A stretch of 64,000 nucleotides of DNA, taken from JAAYDI01 sp052034005 (lineage in GTDB: Bacteria > Planctomycetota > Planctomycetia > Pirellulales > Pirellulaceae). The notes below the pieces were generated by a model that saw nothing but the letters and a program-made list of their open reading frames with translations, was not told the DNA's origin and did not search any database. The stretch is from positions 62,001 through 126,000 of the forward strand of contig JBPOJB010000032.1 in assembly GCA_052034005.1 (NCBI GenBank), given 5' to 3'. Within the stretch, counting starts at the first letter, position 1. Every line of letters begins with the position of its first letter. Both the position numbers and the translations under genes were made by a program. Of this stretch, positions 43,641 to 52,056 are shown one piece after another.

Positions 43641-45338
43641 TCAGGCGACCGGCCGGCCGCCGGCCCCCTGGGGCGTGGCGTTGGTCGACTTGATCGCCTG
43701 CAAGCGGTAGTATTTCAGTCCGGGGAAGAAGAAGCAGGCGGCCGAGACCACTCCGAACACCAGGTTTCCCGGACTGGGCCAGACCGCCATCAGGCCGGCC
43801 GTCAGGAACATGGCGACAGCCTGGATGTAGAACTCACCCGAGAGGATGCCGGCCTTGATCAGAAACACCATGCCGGCGATCAGGCCCAGTACGGGCGAGA
43901 GGGTCAAGGGTGGCAGCCCGAGGTAGGCCTCCAGCGGGAAGAGGGCAATGATGCTGACCAGCGCGGCGGCCCAGATGTGCGCGATCTGGCGTTCCACGAA
44001 GGTCACGGGCCCTTGCCGATGCCGAAGGGCCCAGAACACAACGGCCCAGGTGCCGAACCCGGCGGCCCAGACACCGAAGTAATACCAGCGGTTGACCACG
44101 CCGTTCCAGAACAGGATGTTGGTTGCCAGGCCGGCCACGAACAGGGCCAGGCTGTGCCACATCCAGAGCAGGCCCCAGTTCTCCAGCACGGTGGCGTGGT
44201 GCGTTTCGCGGAACCAGCGCGACAGGACCTGCGAGAGCCGGCCGCTGCGCGCGGCGATCGGTTGATGGTTCAAGTAGGCTTCCAGATCCGCCGCCAGCGC
44301 CCCGGCGCTGGAATACCGCAGATCGGGCGGCTTCTGCAGACAGCGGATGGCGATCAGTTCCAGGTCGCGATCCGCGGCCCGGTTGAGCTGGTGGGGGGCC
44401 ACCGGATCCTGCTCGATCACCTTCATGACCGCGTCGACGGGCGATGTGGCGTGGAACGGCGGCTCACCGGTGAGCATGTGGTAGAGGATCGCGCCCAGGC
44501 TGTATACGTCGCTGGTCGGCCCCACGCTCTTGTTCCCGGCCGCCTGTTCCGGCGACATGTAGGCGGGAGTCCCCACGACCGCTCCGGACAGGGTCATGCT
44601 GTGCGGGTCGGCCAGCTGCTTGGCCAACCCGAAATCCGTCACGTGCGGCTCGCCGTTTTCATCGATCAGGATGTTCGACGGTTTCAGGTCACGGTGCAGC
44701 ACTCCGTGCTGGTGCGCGAACTGGATCGCGTGACACACCTTGGCCAGCAGCCGTGCGGTCTTGCGCGGCGGCAGCGGACCCGACTGGAGCAGTTCGGACA
44801 GGGTGGGGCCCGGGATATACTTCATGCTGAAGTACAGGCGGCCGCCCTCTTCACCCACCTGATACACGGGCACGATGCCGACGTGGTCGAGTCGTGCGGC
44901 CGCCTGGGCCTCGGCCAGGAACCGCTCGCGGTCGCCCGGCGAAGCGTGCGGGCCGCGCAGGATCATCTTGACCGCTAATTGGCGGTTCAGGTTCACCTGC
45001 CGCGCCCGGTACACCACCCCCATCCCGCCGCGGCCGATCTCCTCCAGCAACTCGTAATCGCCCAGCCGTCGGGGCGGGGCGGGCGGCGGCTCAGTCTGGT
45101 CCGCGCCATCCACCGACTGGCGCGAGTGGGATCCGACCGCGTCCGCCACCAGGACCGTCCCCCATAACTCGCGCAGCTCCCGAGCCAGCTCGGGATGGGC
45201 CTGGCACTCGGCGGCCAGGTCGATGGACTGGCCGCGACGCGCGCGGTCCGACAGTTCGGACAGCAGCGCGGCCAATTGCCATTCCTGGTCGGACGGCCGG
45301 TGATCGGGCGCGGGGGGCGGATCCGAAGCTGTGTTCAC
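43641..45338 (-). CDS. Membrane Ser/Thr kinase with six-helix C-terminal domain (kinase 2)
   Basis: The 565-residue protein has a 90-residue N-terminal extension, then a Hanks-type kinase domain with all key motifs: IGRGGMGVVYRARQ, the LAVKM lysine, HRDLKPSNILID, VTDFGLAKQL and GTPAYMSPEQ. After residue 390 come about six hydrophobic segments (LLWMWHSLALFVAGLATNIL onward) that make a polytopic membrane domain without obvious sensor. This differs from kinase 1, which has TPRs. It lies between ECF factor 2 (39 bases upstream) and ECF factor 1 (116 bases downstream), as part of a tandem sigma/kinase array. Confidence 0.9.
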   Translation of the reverse strand: MNTASDPPPAPDHRPSDQEWQLAALLSELSDRARRGQSIDLAAECQAHPELARELRELWGTVLVADAVGSHSRQSVDGADQTEPPPAPPRRLGDYELLEEIGRGGMGVVYRARQVNLNRQLAVKMILRGPHASPGDRERFLAEAQAAARLDHVGIVPVYQVGEEGGRLYFSMKYIPGPTLSELLQSGPLPPRKTARLLAKVCHAIQFAHQHGVLHRDLKPSNILIDENGEPHVTDFGLAKQLADPHSMTLSGAVVGTPAYMSPEQAAGNKSVGPTSDVYSLGAILYHMLTGEPPFHATSPVDAVMKVIEQDPVAPHQLNRAADRDLELIAIRCLQKPPDLRYSSAGALAADLEAYLNHQPIAARSGRLSQVLSRWFRETHHATVLENWGLLWMWHSLALFVAGLATNILFWNGVVNRWYYFGVWAAGFGTWAVVFWALRHRQGPVTFVERQIAHIWAAALVSIIALFPLEAYLGLPPLTLSPVLGLIAGMVFLIKAGILSGEFYIQAVAMFLTAGLMAVWPSPGNLVFGVVSAACFFFPGLKYYRLQAIKSTNATPQGAGGRPVA

Positions 45339-45377
45339 AATATGGGTGAAGTCCCTCTGCGGAATGCCAACCGGCGC

Positions 45378-46037
45378 CTAGCGCGCCGGCGTGTCGGGCC
45401 GTGGCACGCCTGCTGCGCTGGAGTAGTCCAGCAGCAGTTGCCGGAGGCGGCGGACTGCGCGCAGGTACCGCATGCTGGCCGCCGGTTCCGTCAGCTCCAG
45501 CGCCTCGGCCACCTCGCTGTTCGACAACTGCTCGTAGTGCCGCATCATGATGATTTCACAATCCTGCTCGCTCAACCGGGTCAATGCCCGCTCCACCAGC
45601 CGGGCCATCTCCTGCTGAGTGGCGGCCGCCGCCGGCGTCAACTCCGGATCGCGCAGCTGCGCGACAAGCTCGCTGGCCGAATGGTCCGCAGCGCCGGGCG
45701 CCGCCAGAGGTTGTTCGCGGTCCACGCTGCGCTTGGCGGAGACCCGATGCCGCCGATGCGCATCGATGATTCGGTCCTTGGCGATCTGACGCACCCACAA
45801 GTGGAACGACATCGCCGGATCTGCCAGATACTGGGGCAAGCGGCGGTTGGCCTCGACCAGGACATCCTGCACGATATCGCTCACGTCAATCCGGCCTTGG
45901 ATCCGCTGGTCCAACCGCATCCGGACCATCCGCCGCAACGCGTCGCGGTGACGGTCGAGGAGCCGGTTCACAGCGCCGCTGTCCCCTTGCCGGGCAGAGA
46001 GCAGCAGTTCCTGGGTTTTCATCTCTCCGGGCCACAT
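45378..46037 (-). CDS. ECF RNA polymerase sigma factor 2
   Basis: The 219-residue protein is a second ECF factor. Region 2 includes MVRMRLDQRIQGRIDVSDIVQDVLVEA and the WVRQIAKDRIIDAHRRHR segment. Region 4 is ALTRLSEQDCEIIMMRHYEQLSNSEVAEALELT with an HTH ending ASMRYLRAVRRL. It has a longer linker between the regions than ECF factor 1. The ATG at 46037 is adopted; MKTQEL at 46022 is an alternative but its GGAG lies too close. Kinase 2 follows after 39 bases. Together they form the second ECF/kinase module. Confidence 0.9.
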   Translation of the reverse strand: MWPGEMKTQELLLSARQGDSGAVNRLLDRHRDALRRMVRMRLDQRIQGRIDVSDIVQDVLVEANRRLPQYLADPAMSFHLWVRQIAKDRIIDAHRRHRVSAKRSVDREQPLAAPGAADHSASELVAQLRDPELTPAAAATQQEMARLVERALTRLSEQDCEIIMMRHYEQLSNSEVAEALELTEPAASMRYLRAVRRLRQLLLDYSSAAGVPRPDTPAR

Positions 46038-46148
46038 GCCCCCTATTATCGCTCACGACCGACCGCGATCACAAGAGTCGCCGCCGGGCCTTCACGCGGG
46101 GCGCGCGCAACCGGATCCGGAGATCCGGACGGCCCCGGCTTCCCACGA

Positions 46149-46171
46149 TTGACACGCGCGCGTCGCGCGCG
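46149..46171 (+). promoter_or_regulatory. TTGACA followed by a 17-base CG palindrome
   Basis: TTGACA (46149-46154) is followed immediately by CGCGCGCG-T-CGCGCGCG (46155-46171), a perfect palindrome exactly as long as a promoter spacer. The -10 position (CCACAC) is poor. It lies 97 bases before the ATG at 46268. Confidence 0.35.
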
Positions 46172-46267
46172 CCACACTGGTCTGCGCTCCAGATGCTCTG
46201 CCCGGGATCGTTCACGAGACCAGGGCAGGTTGTACTTCGTGTCGGCCAAAAGAAAGGAACCGGTTCC

Positions 46268-46894
46268 ATGAAAGTCCCCACGATTTGGGCCATGGGGTTG
46301 ATTTGCCTCGTCCTCGGCGCCGCGATCGGGATTCTGGCGGCGACATACCTCGAGATCGGCCGGCCCTCGATGCCCAATGAGATTACTTACCTCACCCCGG
46401 CCGATGCGACCGACGCGGCCGGGCCGCCCGGCGGCGCGGGCGGTGGACCTCCCGGCGGCATGGCAAGCGGCAAGGCGCCCGGCGGCGCGGGCGGTGGGCC
46501 GCCCGGCGGGATGGGTGACGGAGGCAGCGCCAAGGAGGACTTGGGCTATCCGACCGTCCTGACACGGCTGGCCACGCTGATCCGCAAGCTCGATGCGCTG
46601 ACCGGCACTCCCTTGGCGGTCAGTTTGTCGGAGGACCAGAAGAAGGCGGTGGCGGAGCAGCTCAGCGGATTGGACACCGCGGCGAGTGTGACGACCGACG
46701 AGGCGCAGAAGCGACTCGACGCGCTGCTCGAGATCCTGGCGCCGTTCCGGGACACCTTCGAAGCGGCCGGGTTCGCATGGCCGGATCCCGGCACGAAGAA
46801 GCCGCCCCGCGTGCCGATCAAGTTGACCGAGGAGGTCAACGTCAAGGCGCTCAAGTCGCTCCAGGAACGGCTGGGCGGCGCGCCGAGCCCCTAG
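46268..46894 (+). CDS. Membrane-anchored protein with Gly/Pro repeats
   Basis: The 208-residue protein starts at MKVPTIWAMG after an AAAGGAAC site. It has one membrane segment (about 5-24), an external linker with two copies of GGAGGGPPGGM, and a C-terminal helical domain (residues 95-205) with VLTRLATLIRKLDALTGTPLAVSLSEDQKKAVAEQL. The helical pattern resembles small periplasmic stress-binding proteins, but I see no diagnostic motif. It is divergent from ECF factor 2 with a short shared upstream region. The duplicated Gly/Pro unit is repeated at the DNA level too. Function unknown. Confidence 0.65.
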   Translation: MKVPTIWAMGLICLVLGAAIGILAATYLEIGRPSMPNEITYLTPADATDAAGPPGGAGGGPPGGMASGKAPGGAGGGPPGGMGDGGSAKEDLGYPTVLTRLATLIRKLDALTGTPLAVSLSEDQKKAVAEQLSGLDTAASVTTDEAQKRLDALLEILAPFRDTFEAAGFAWPDPGTKKPPRVPIKLTEEVNVKALKSLQERLGGAPSP

Positions 46895-46961
46895 GCCGGC
46901 CGGCCACCCCCATCGACGGCTCGCGCGGGACGCGGTGAGACGCCTGCTGGTCCGATCACGG

Positions 46962-47861
46962 TCAGTAGGTCCGGGCCGCCTCGGCCTCACCGATGAGCGG
47001 CAGCAGCTTGCGCAGGCCATCGAGGTTCTCGCGGAGCGCCTGTTCGGCGTCCGTGTCCGCGCGATGGCCCAGGATCCCGACAGGTCCACGATAACCGGAA
47101 TCCCGGATCATCTCCAACACGCGCTGGTCTTCCCGACCCTGACCGACTGGCAGGATCTGCGGCCCGCCGAGGGTCATGCCGTTGAGATTGACGCACATGA
47201 GATAGGGGAGCATCTTCCGGAACGCGGCCGGGAAGGTCGCGAGATGCTCGTGGCCATGATGGAAGTTGTAGGCGATCCCGACCGATTGCGTGCCGGTGCG
47301 CGTCCGCAGCCACTGCGCCATGGCGATCATGTTCTCAGGCTCGCCTGACCATCCGCCGTGGTTGTAGAGCGCGAATGGGCAGCCCAGCCGCTGAGCCTCT
47401 TGCACGAACGGCAACATCGCCTGTGCGTTGATCTCAACGCGCTTCTCCGGCGACTCGGCTGGCATCGCCGGCGCGATCATCCAGAGTTGCGGGTGGAGGT
47501 GGTGCTTCTCGATCAGCCCCATCATGGACCGGTAGGCCGCATTGTCGTCCAGGGGGCACCAGTAGGCGAAGAACTCGATCCCCTGCTTCTCGAGCGCGAG
47601 GATCTCCTGTTCAAAGGTCGGTATGTGCTCGTCGCGCCAGTCATAGGCGAGCCGGGTGAGCCCCAGGCTCTTGAGCATCGCAGCCCGTTCCTCCGGCCCG
47701 CGACGACGCGCATCAAACGGGACAATGCACCAGGCCGCCAGGTTGGCCTTGGCGAACAGGCTCGGCGGGGCAGGGGCGGTCGCCGCCGACGTGGGAAGGA
47801 TGAGCGTACAGGCCAGGCTCGACAGGACGAGCAGGCGATGGCGGCAGGCGGATCGGACCAT
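46962..47861 (-). CDS. Secreted xylose isomerase-like TIM-barrel protein
   Basis: The 299-residue protein starts at MVRSACRHRLLVLSSLACTL with a signal peptide ending near TSAATA. The open frame extends to 48476 but the extra part has no signal or family feature, and GGGAG precedes the ATG at 47861. The mature part has the layout of sugar phosphate isomerase/epimerase (AP_endonuc_2) proteins: KSLGLTRLAYDWRDEHIPTFEQEILALEKQGIEFFAYWCPL, LGCPFALYNHGGW, VGIAYNFHHGHEHL and the final VGILGHRADTDAEQAL. The metal ligands look plausible. The substrate is unknown; it should act outside the cytoplasm. Confidence 0.78.
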   Translation of the reverse strand: MVRSACRHRLLVLSSLACTLILPTSAATAPAPPSLFAKANLAAWCIVPFDARRRGPEERAAMLKSLGLTRLAYDWRDEHIPTFEQEILALEKQGIEFFAYWCPLDDNAAYRSMMGLIEKHHLHPQLWMIAPAMPAESPEKRVEINAQAMLPFVQEAQRLGCPFALYNHGGWSGEPENMIAMAQWLRTRTGTQSVGIAYNFHHGHEHLATFPAAFRKMLPYLMCVNLNGMTLGGPQILPVGQGREDQRVLEMIRDSGYRGPVGILGHRADTDAEQALRENLDGLRKLLPLIGEAEAARTY

Positions 47862-48081
47862 GGACAAGGCTCCCAATAGAAAGGTCGAAGCGGGGACCAG
47901 CAGTCGAGGCGAGGACCACGCGCTCGCCGCACCATTCTGGCACGAACCCGCGTGGTGGAGAAGGTCCGCGGCCCGGCCGCGCGGGGCCGGCCCCCACCCG
48001 ATCGCGCCGGGCGACGCATTGCTTGCAAGGATACGACCCTCGCCGTAGGATGGACCAGGGAAACCGACGAGGAGGCCCGTC

Positions 48082-48735
48082 ATGTCAGCACGTACGATTG
48101 CGTTTGCCTGCCTGCTCCTGGCGCCCAGTGCATCCGCGGCGCGCGGGCAGGTCTGGCAGTCGCCGTCTTTGGACCAGTTCTCGGTCCGGACTTCAGTGCT
48201 GGTGCCGGACCGCGGGGGGACCGTTCTGGGCGGCGTTGGCCGCGCCTCCGGCCGCGCGTCCGCCGCTGGAGTCCCTGGTGCCGGCAGTCTGCCGGGCGCA
48301 GGACGACTGCTGGGCAACCGGGCGCTGGACCAGGCCGCCCAGCTGGGCACCGCGTCCGTCCATGTGACGATCATCGACCATGCAGCCCTCGATCGGGCCG
48401 TGCTGGCCGAAGCGGCCCGGCGTCGCGGTGCGGCATCGAGCGAGGCGCTGCGCGCTGAGCAGCTCTCAGGCCGCATGCGCGGCGCGGCCGGCGGCCAGGC
48501 GCCTGGCGAAGGGCCGCTGTTGAGCGTCGCCGAGCTGCGCCGCCGGAATGAGGCTCGCCACGCCGCACAAGCCGCCGAGGCCGCGCAGTTGGTTGCTCAA
48601 GGCGCTGCGGCAGAGACGCGTGGCCAGATCAGTACGGCGCGCCTGTTCTACCAGATGGCCCGGAAACGAGCCGATCCGCCGCTCCAGCGCCAGATCACCG
48701 ACCGACTCAATGCCCTGACGGCGGCCGGCCAGTGA
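48082..48735 (+). CDS. Secreted unknown protein, Ala/Arg-rich
   Basis: The 217-residue protein has a signal peptide (MSARTIAFACLLLAPSASAA), a Gly/Ala/Arg-rich region with short repeats (GRASGRASAAGVPGAGSLPGAG) and a C-terminal helical stretch (LRRRNEARHAAQAAEAAQLVAQGAAAETRGQISTARLFYQMA). The latter suggests a coiled coil, with the helix from ISTARLFYQMARKRADPPLQRQ resembling a TPR helix. No enzyme motif is visible. It is divergent from the isomerase-like gene and convergent with the universal stress protein gene. Function unknown. Confidence 0.6.
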   Translation: MSARTIAFACLLLAPSASAARGQVWQSPSLDQFSVRTSVLVPDRGGTVLGGVGRASGRASAAGVPGAGSLPGAGRLLGNRALDQAAQLGTASVHVTIIDHAALDRAVLAEAARRRGAASSEALRAEQLSGRMRGAAGGQAPGEGPLLSVAELRRRNEARHAAQAAEAAQLVAQGAAAETRGQISTARLFYQMARKRADPPLQRQITDRLNALTAAGQ

Positions 48736-48865
48736 CTTGGTTTGCAGGCCGGGGAGGTGATGGAGCCTGCACAGGATACCGGGGAGCCAGCAGCGGGCCG
48801 CGCGCAACCGGGTGCCGCCGGCCGAGCCGGCATTGGGATTGCGGTCGTTGGACGCGCGGCGTCGG

Positions 48866-49321
48866 TCATGGTCCAGCCGTCTCATCCGGCGCCGAATGAG
48901 CCGTCTGCTTGTAGGTCAAGACGGGACAGGGCGCGCGCCGCACGACCGCCTCCGCGACGCTCCCCATGAGCAGTCGAGTCAAGCCGGTCCGGCCGTGCGT
49001 TCCCATCACGATCAGGTCGACATGCTCCTCCTCCGCCAGCCGGGCGATCGCCGAGGCAGGATCGCCCGTGATCAGGCGGTGTTCGTAGGCCACCGCGGGA
49101 TCGGGCGGCACGACCGCCTCGAGCATTCGCCGCAAATCCTCGCTCGCCGGTTCCGGCACGCCGTAGTACATCTCGCCGCCGCCGTACGCCACGGGCGGTT
49201 CTTCCACGTGGACGATCAGCAACGTGGCGCCCGCATCGTGCGCCAGTGACGCGGCCATCCTGAGCGCCGCATCGCCACAGTGAGAGAAATCCGTGGGGAA
49301 GAGGATCTTCTGGGCTTTCAT
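48866..49321 (-). CDS. Universal stress protein (UspA family)
   Basis: The 151-residue protein is a single-domain UspA-family protein with the strand MKAQKILFPTDFS at the start, HRLITGDPASAIARLAEEEHVDLIVMG in the middle, and the ATP-binding G-x2-G-x9-G-S motif as GTHGRTGLTRLLMGSVAEAVVRRAPCPVL. It should be an ATP-binding, soluble stress-response protein. A pair of CGTACCTCGG direct repeats, 29 bases apart (49349 and 49378), lies upstream. It is convergent with the secreted Ala/Arg-rich gene. Confidence 0.9.
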   Translation of the reverse strand: MKAQKILFPTDFSHCGDAALRMAASLAHDAGATLLIVHVEEPPVAYGGGEMYYGVPEPASEDLRRMLEAVVPPDPAVAYEHRLITGDPASAIARLAEEEHVDLIVMGTHGRTGLTRLLMGSVAEAVVRRAPCPVLTYKQTAHSAPDETAGP

Positions 49322-49639
49322 CGTCGCCTCCTCGCATACGTAGTGCTTCGTACCTCGGATTCAGGACGTGCGTGCGCCGTACCTCGGCGGCACGCCTTCG
49401 AGCCAAACGTATCATACGCTTCTTCGCCTCAGCCGACTTCCCTCGGTCGCCGCCCTCCACCTCGCTGGGCACGGCGGAATTCCGGCGGATCACGGCCTCC
49501 CGGTGGGTGACAGGGCGGGCCGCATCGAATAGAGTGGGAGGTGTGCGTTTTCGCACATTTCGCCGCGTTGTCGCGCGCTTCGGCGAGCGACGGTGTCGGA
49601 ATCCGCACACGTTCTGGGAAGGCGTTTCACGCCCGCATC
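49322..49639. other. Divergent intergenic region, usp / NtrC-type regulator
   Basis: The 318-base gap holds the CGTACCTCGG repeats near the usp gene and a small hairpin TGTGCG-TTTT-CGCACA near 49540. The open frame before the regulator's ATG has no ribosome site and is not taken as coding. Confidence 0.5.
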
Positions 49640-51010
49640 ATGATGGCTGAGCCGCGCAAGATCGAGCTGTTGGTGGTGGACGACGACGACGGGTTCCGGC
49701 AGGCGTTGGTGCACTGTTTTCTGCGGCACGATTTCCGGGTCTACGAGGCGGCGGACGCGGAGCAGGCGATGAGTCTGGCGCAGCAGCGGGACTTCGAGGT
49801 CGCGGTGTTCGACCTGATCATGCCGGGCATGTCAGGCCTGGAGTTGCTGGAGCGCTTCAAGAAGCATCACACGGACTGTGAAGTGATCATGCTCACGGGC
49901 AAGGGGTCGATCGAGACGGCGGTGGAGGCGATGAAGTTGGGGGCGTACGATTACCTGACCAAGCCGTTTCCGATGAAGCAGTTGGAGGGCCTGGTGCGGA
50001 AGGCGTGCGAGCGTCACGAGCTGAAGAAGGAGAACGCCCAGCTGAAGATGTTGCTGCGCCGCAGCGTGCCGGAGGAGGTGATGATCGGCCGCTCGCCGGC
50101 CATGGAGGAGATCTTCCGTCTGATCGCGCGGGCTGGTCCGAGTGACAAGGCCATTCTGATCCAGGGCGAGAGTGGCACGGGCAAGGAGCTGGTGGCGCGG
50201 TCCCTGCATCAGCACAGTCCGCGGGCCGACAAGCCGATGGTGGTCATCAACTGTGCGGCGTTGCCGGAGTCTTTGCTGGAGAGCGAGTTGTTCGGGCACG
50301 AGAAGGGTTCGTTCACCGGTGCGGTCAGCGCCAAGCAGGGGTTGTTCGAGGTGGCGGACGGCGGCACGTTGTTCATCGACGAGATTGGCGAGATGCCGGG
50401 CGCGCTGCAGGCCAAGCTGCTCCGGGTGTTGGAGGACGGTTCGCTGCGCCGAATCGGGTCGATCAAGGAGCGGCGCGTGAATGTGCGGCTGCTGGCCGCC
50501 ACGAATCGCAACTTGATGGAGCAAGTGGCGGCGGGCAATTTCCGCGAGGACTTGTACTACCGCATCAACGTCATGTCGTTGGAGTTGCCGCCGTTGCGCG
50601 AGCGCGTCGGGGACATCCCGTTGCTCGTGGAGCACTTCCTGGGCGCCGGCTGGCGGATCGAGCCGCAGGCCGCCCAGGCGCTGGAGCAATACCCCTGGCC
50701 AGGCAACGTCCGGCAGCTGATCAACGCGGTGGAGCGGGCCCGGATCATGGCCGACGATCACCTGCTGCAAGTCCGCGATTTTCCGCGTGAGATCATGGAA
50801 TACGAGCCGGCCGGGGCGGGGGACAGCCGCATCCTGTTGCAGGACAATCTGGCTGCGATCGAGCGGGCCAAGGTGGTGGAGGTCTTGCAGCGCGAGAAGG
50901 GCAACAAGACGCGCGCCGCGCGCACGCTGGGGATCGACCGTCGCAAGCTCTACCGGCTGGTGGAGAAACACGGCATCCAGGCGGCGGAGCTGGCCAAGAC
51001 GGCGACGTGA
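49640..51010 (+). CDS. NtrC-type sigma-54-dependent response regulator
   Basis: The 456-residue protein is a full NtrC-family regulator. The receiver domain (residues 7-120) has the acidic pocket VVDDDD, phospho-acceptor Asp in VAVFDLIMPG, and K in YLTKPF. The AAA+ domain has Walker A QGESGTGKE, the sigma-54 contact loop as GSFTGAV (GAFTGA in the family), Walker B GTLFIDEIGEM, and RVNVRLLAATNRNL. A Fis-type HTH ends the protein (KTRAARTLGIDRRKLYRLVEKHG). The ATG at 49640 or 49643 begins MMAEPRKIE. No partner kinase is adjacent; the globin-coupled kinase 20 kb away is a candidate only. Confidence 0.92.
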   Translation: MMAEPRKIELLVVDDDDGFRQALVHCFLRHDFRVYEAADAEQAMSLAQQRDFEVAVFDLIMPGMSGLELLERFKKHHTDCEVIMLTGKGSIETAVEAMKLGAYDYLTKPFPMKQLEGLVRKACERHELKKENAQLKMLLRRSVPEEVMIGRSPAMEEIFRLIARAGPSDKAILIQGESGTGKELVARSLHQHSPRADKPMVVINCAALPESLLESELFGHEKGSFTGAVSAKQGLFEVADGGTLFIDEIGEMPGALQAKLLRVLEDGSLRRIGSIKERRVNVRLLAATNRNLMEQVAAGNFREDLYYRINVMSLELPPLRERVGDIPLLVEHFLGAGWRIEPQAAQALEQYPWPGNVRQLINAVERARIMADDHLLQVRDFPREIMEYEPAGAGDSRILLQDNLAAIERAKVVEVLQREKGNKTRAARTLGIDRRKLYRLVEKHGIQAAELAKTAT

Positions 51011-51023
51011 TCCGCGGCGCTGA

Positions 51024-51584
51024 TCAGGCCAGGCGGGAGATCAGGTAGTAGACGCCGCCCACCAGGGCGGCGACGCCAAGACCCGAGATGATCGCCAGAT
51101 CGCCCGCGAAGATCAGTTTGCCGGTCGCGGCCAGGTAGACCAGATACGGGGCCGCGACCAGCAGCGCGACCCACAGCGCCAGCAGCAGGAAATAGCGCAC
51201 GATCTCCGACCGGTCCGCCCGCTCGCGAATCGCCTGCGCCTCGGCGGCGCGGTCCCGCGCCAGCTTCCGGACCTTCGCCTTGTCCTTGCCCATCGTGGTC
51301 AGGCGGGAATTGAACGACAGGACGAGCCGCCGGTTGCAGCCCCGGCAGGTAGTCGGCGGGCTATCGACCTGGGCGCCGCAATACGGGCAGATGCGCTGCG
51401 CCAGCGGCTGCACCACCGCCTCCAACAGCCCGTTCACCTGCCGCGCCGGCACCCACTGCGAATCGTCCTTGCGGATCAGCGTGTCCTCCTTGACCTGCCC
51501 CGCGCGGACCTTGTCCAGCAGTTGCCGGCCGCTCAGCGGACCGACCACGTCGTTCATGATCTGATAGTACCACTCGGTTGCCAT
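51024..51584 (-). CDS. GYF-domain zinc-ribbon membrane protein
   Basis: The 186-residue protein starts at MATEWYYQIMND. Residues 3-50 form a GYF_2-type domain (WYYQIMNDVVGPLSGRQLLDKVRAGQVKEDTLI and QWVPARQV). A zinc ribbon with CPYC and CRGC follows at about 66-85, then a basic helix and two C-terminal membrane segments (about 130-152 and 160-182). GYF_2 domains in bacterial membrane proteins are thought to bind peptides or act as sensors. The upstream in-frame opening to 51626 lacks a ribosome site. The gene is convergent with the NtrC-type regulator, 13 bases apart. Confidence 0.75.
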   Translation of the reverse strand: MATEWYYQIMNDVVGPLSGRQLLDKVRAGQVKEDTLIRKDDSQWVPARQVNGLLEAVVQPLAQRICPYCGAQVDSPPTTCRGCNRRLVLSFNSRLTTMGKDKAKVRKLARDRAAEAQAIRERADRSEIVRYFLLLALWVALLVAAPYLVYLAATGKLIFAGDLAIISGLGVAALVGGVYYLISRLA

Positions 51585-52056
51585 CTTCTCATTCGTCCGG
51601 CGCGTAGGTTCGACAGTCGGTATCATGTCGCGAGGCGGTGCGCGACTCGACGGGCGGAACTCGGTCGTGGAATTCGAACGGCAGGGCCCCGCCGCCGACG
51701 GCTGTGTGGGGTCCGCTACTCCGCTTTCTCAAGTCGCTCCTGCTCCTGCCAGAAGAACAGATGTCGAAGCAATCGCGAAACGACCGGTTATTTTTGCTCT
51801 TGTCGGCTCGCCTGGCAAGCATATTGAGCGAAACCGGGCCGCGGACCGCTCATCGTCCCGTCCGTGCATCGGCGCTGCCGATTCATCGCGACTCTGCCGA
51901 CGCCCCCATCGAGACGCGGTTCCCGGGGTATCCCAACCGGTGCTCCTCCCACCGTTAATAGTAGCTCCAAGTTGGCGGCCCGTCTGCCTTCCAGCAGGGC
52001 AAAAAGAGACCGCCCCGGCGGCAGCGGGCCCGCAACTCGGCCGTGGACCGGGCCGG
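51585..52056. other. Intergenic region without a recognised gene
   Basis: The 472-base gap lies between the GYF-domain gene and the nuclease gene, both on the minus strand. Frames that stay open here show no coding character. A T-rich tract and small hairpin just beyond the nuclease gene are listed as a possible terminator. Confidence 0.5.
52001..52021 (-). terminator. Possible intrinsic terminator of the nuclease gene
   Basis: On the minus strand a short CCGCC..GGCGG hairpin (52010-52021) is followed by TCTCTTTTT ending at 52001. The stem is only four to five base pairs, so strength is doubtful. It lies about 36 bases after the stop at 52057. Confidence 0.4.

Noticed and set aside
49349..49387. 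CGTACCTCGG direct repeats as an attachment or operator site
   Set aside because: Two short copies 29 bases apart are too little to claim a site; noted only in the gap entry.
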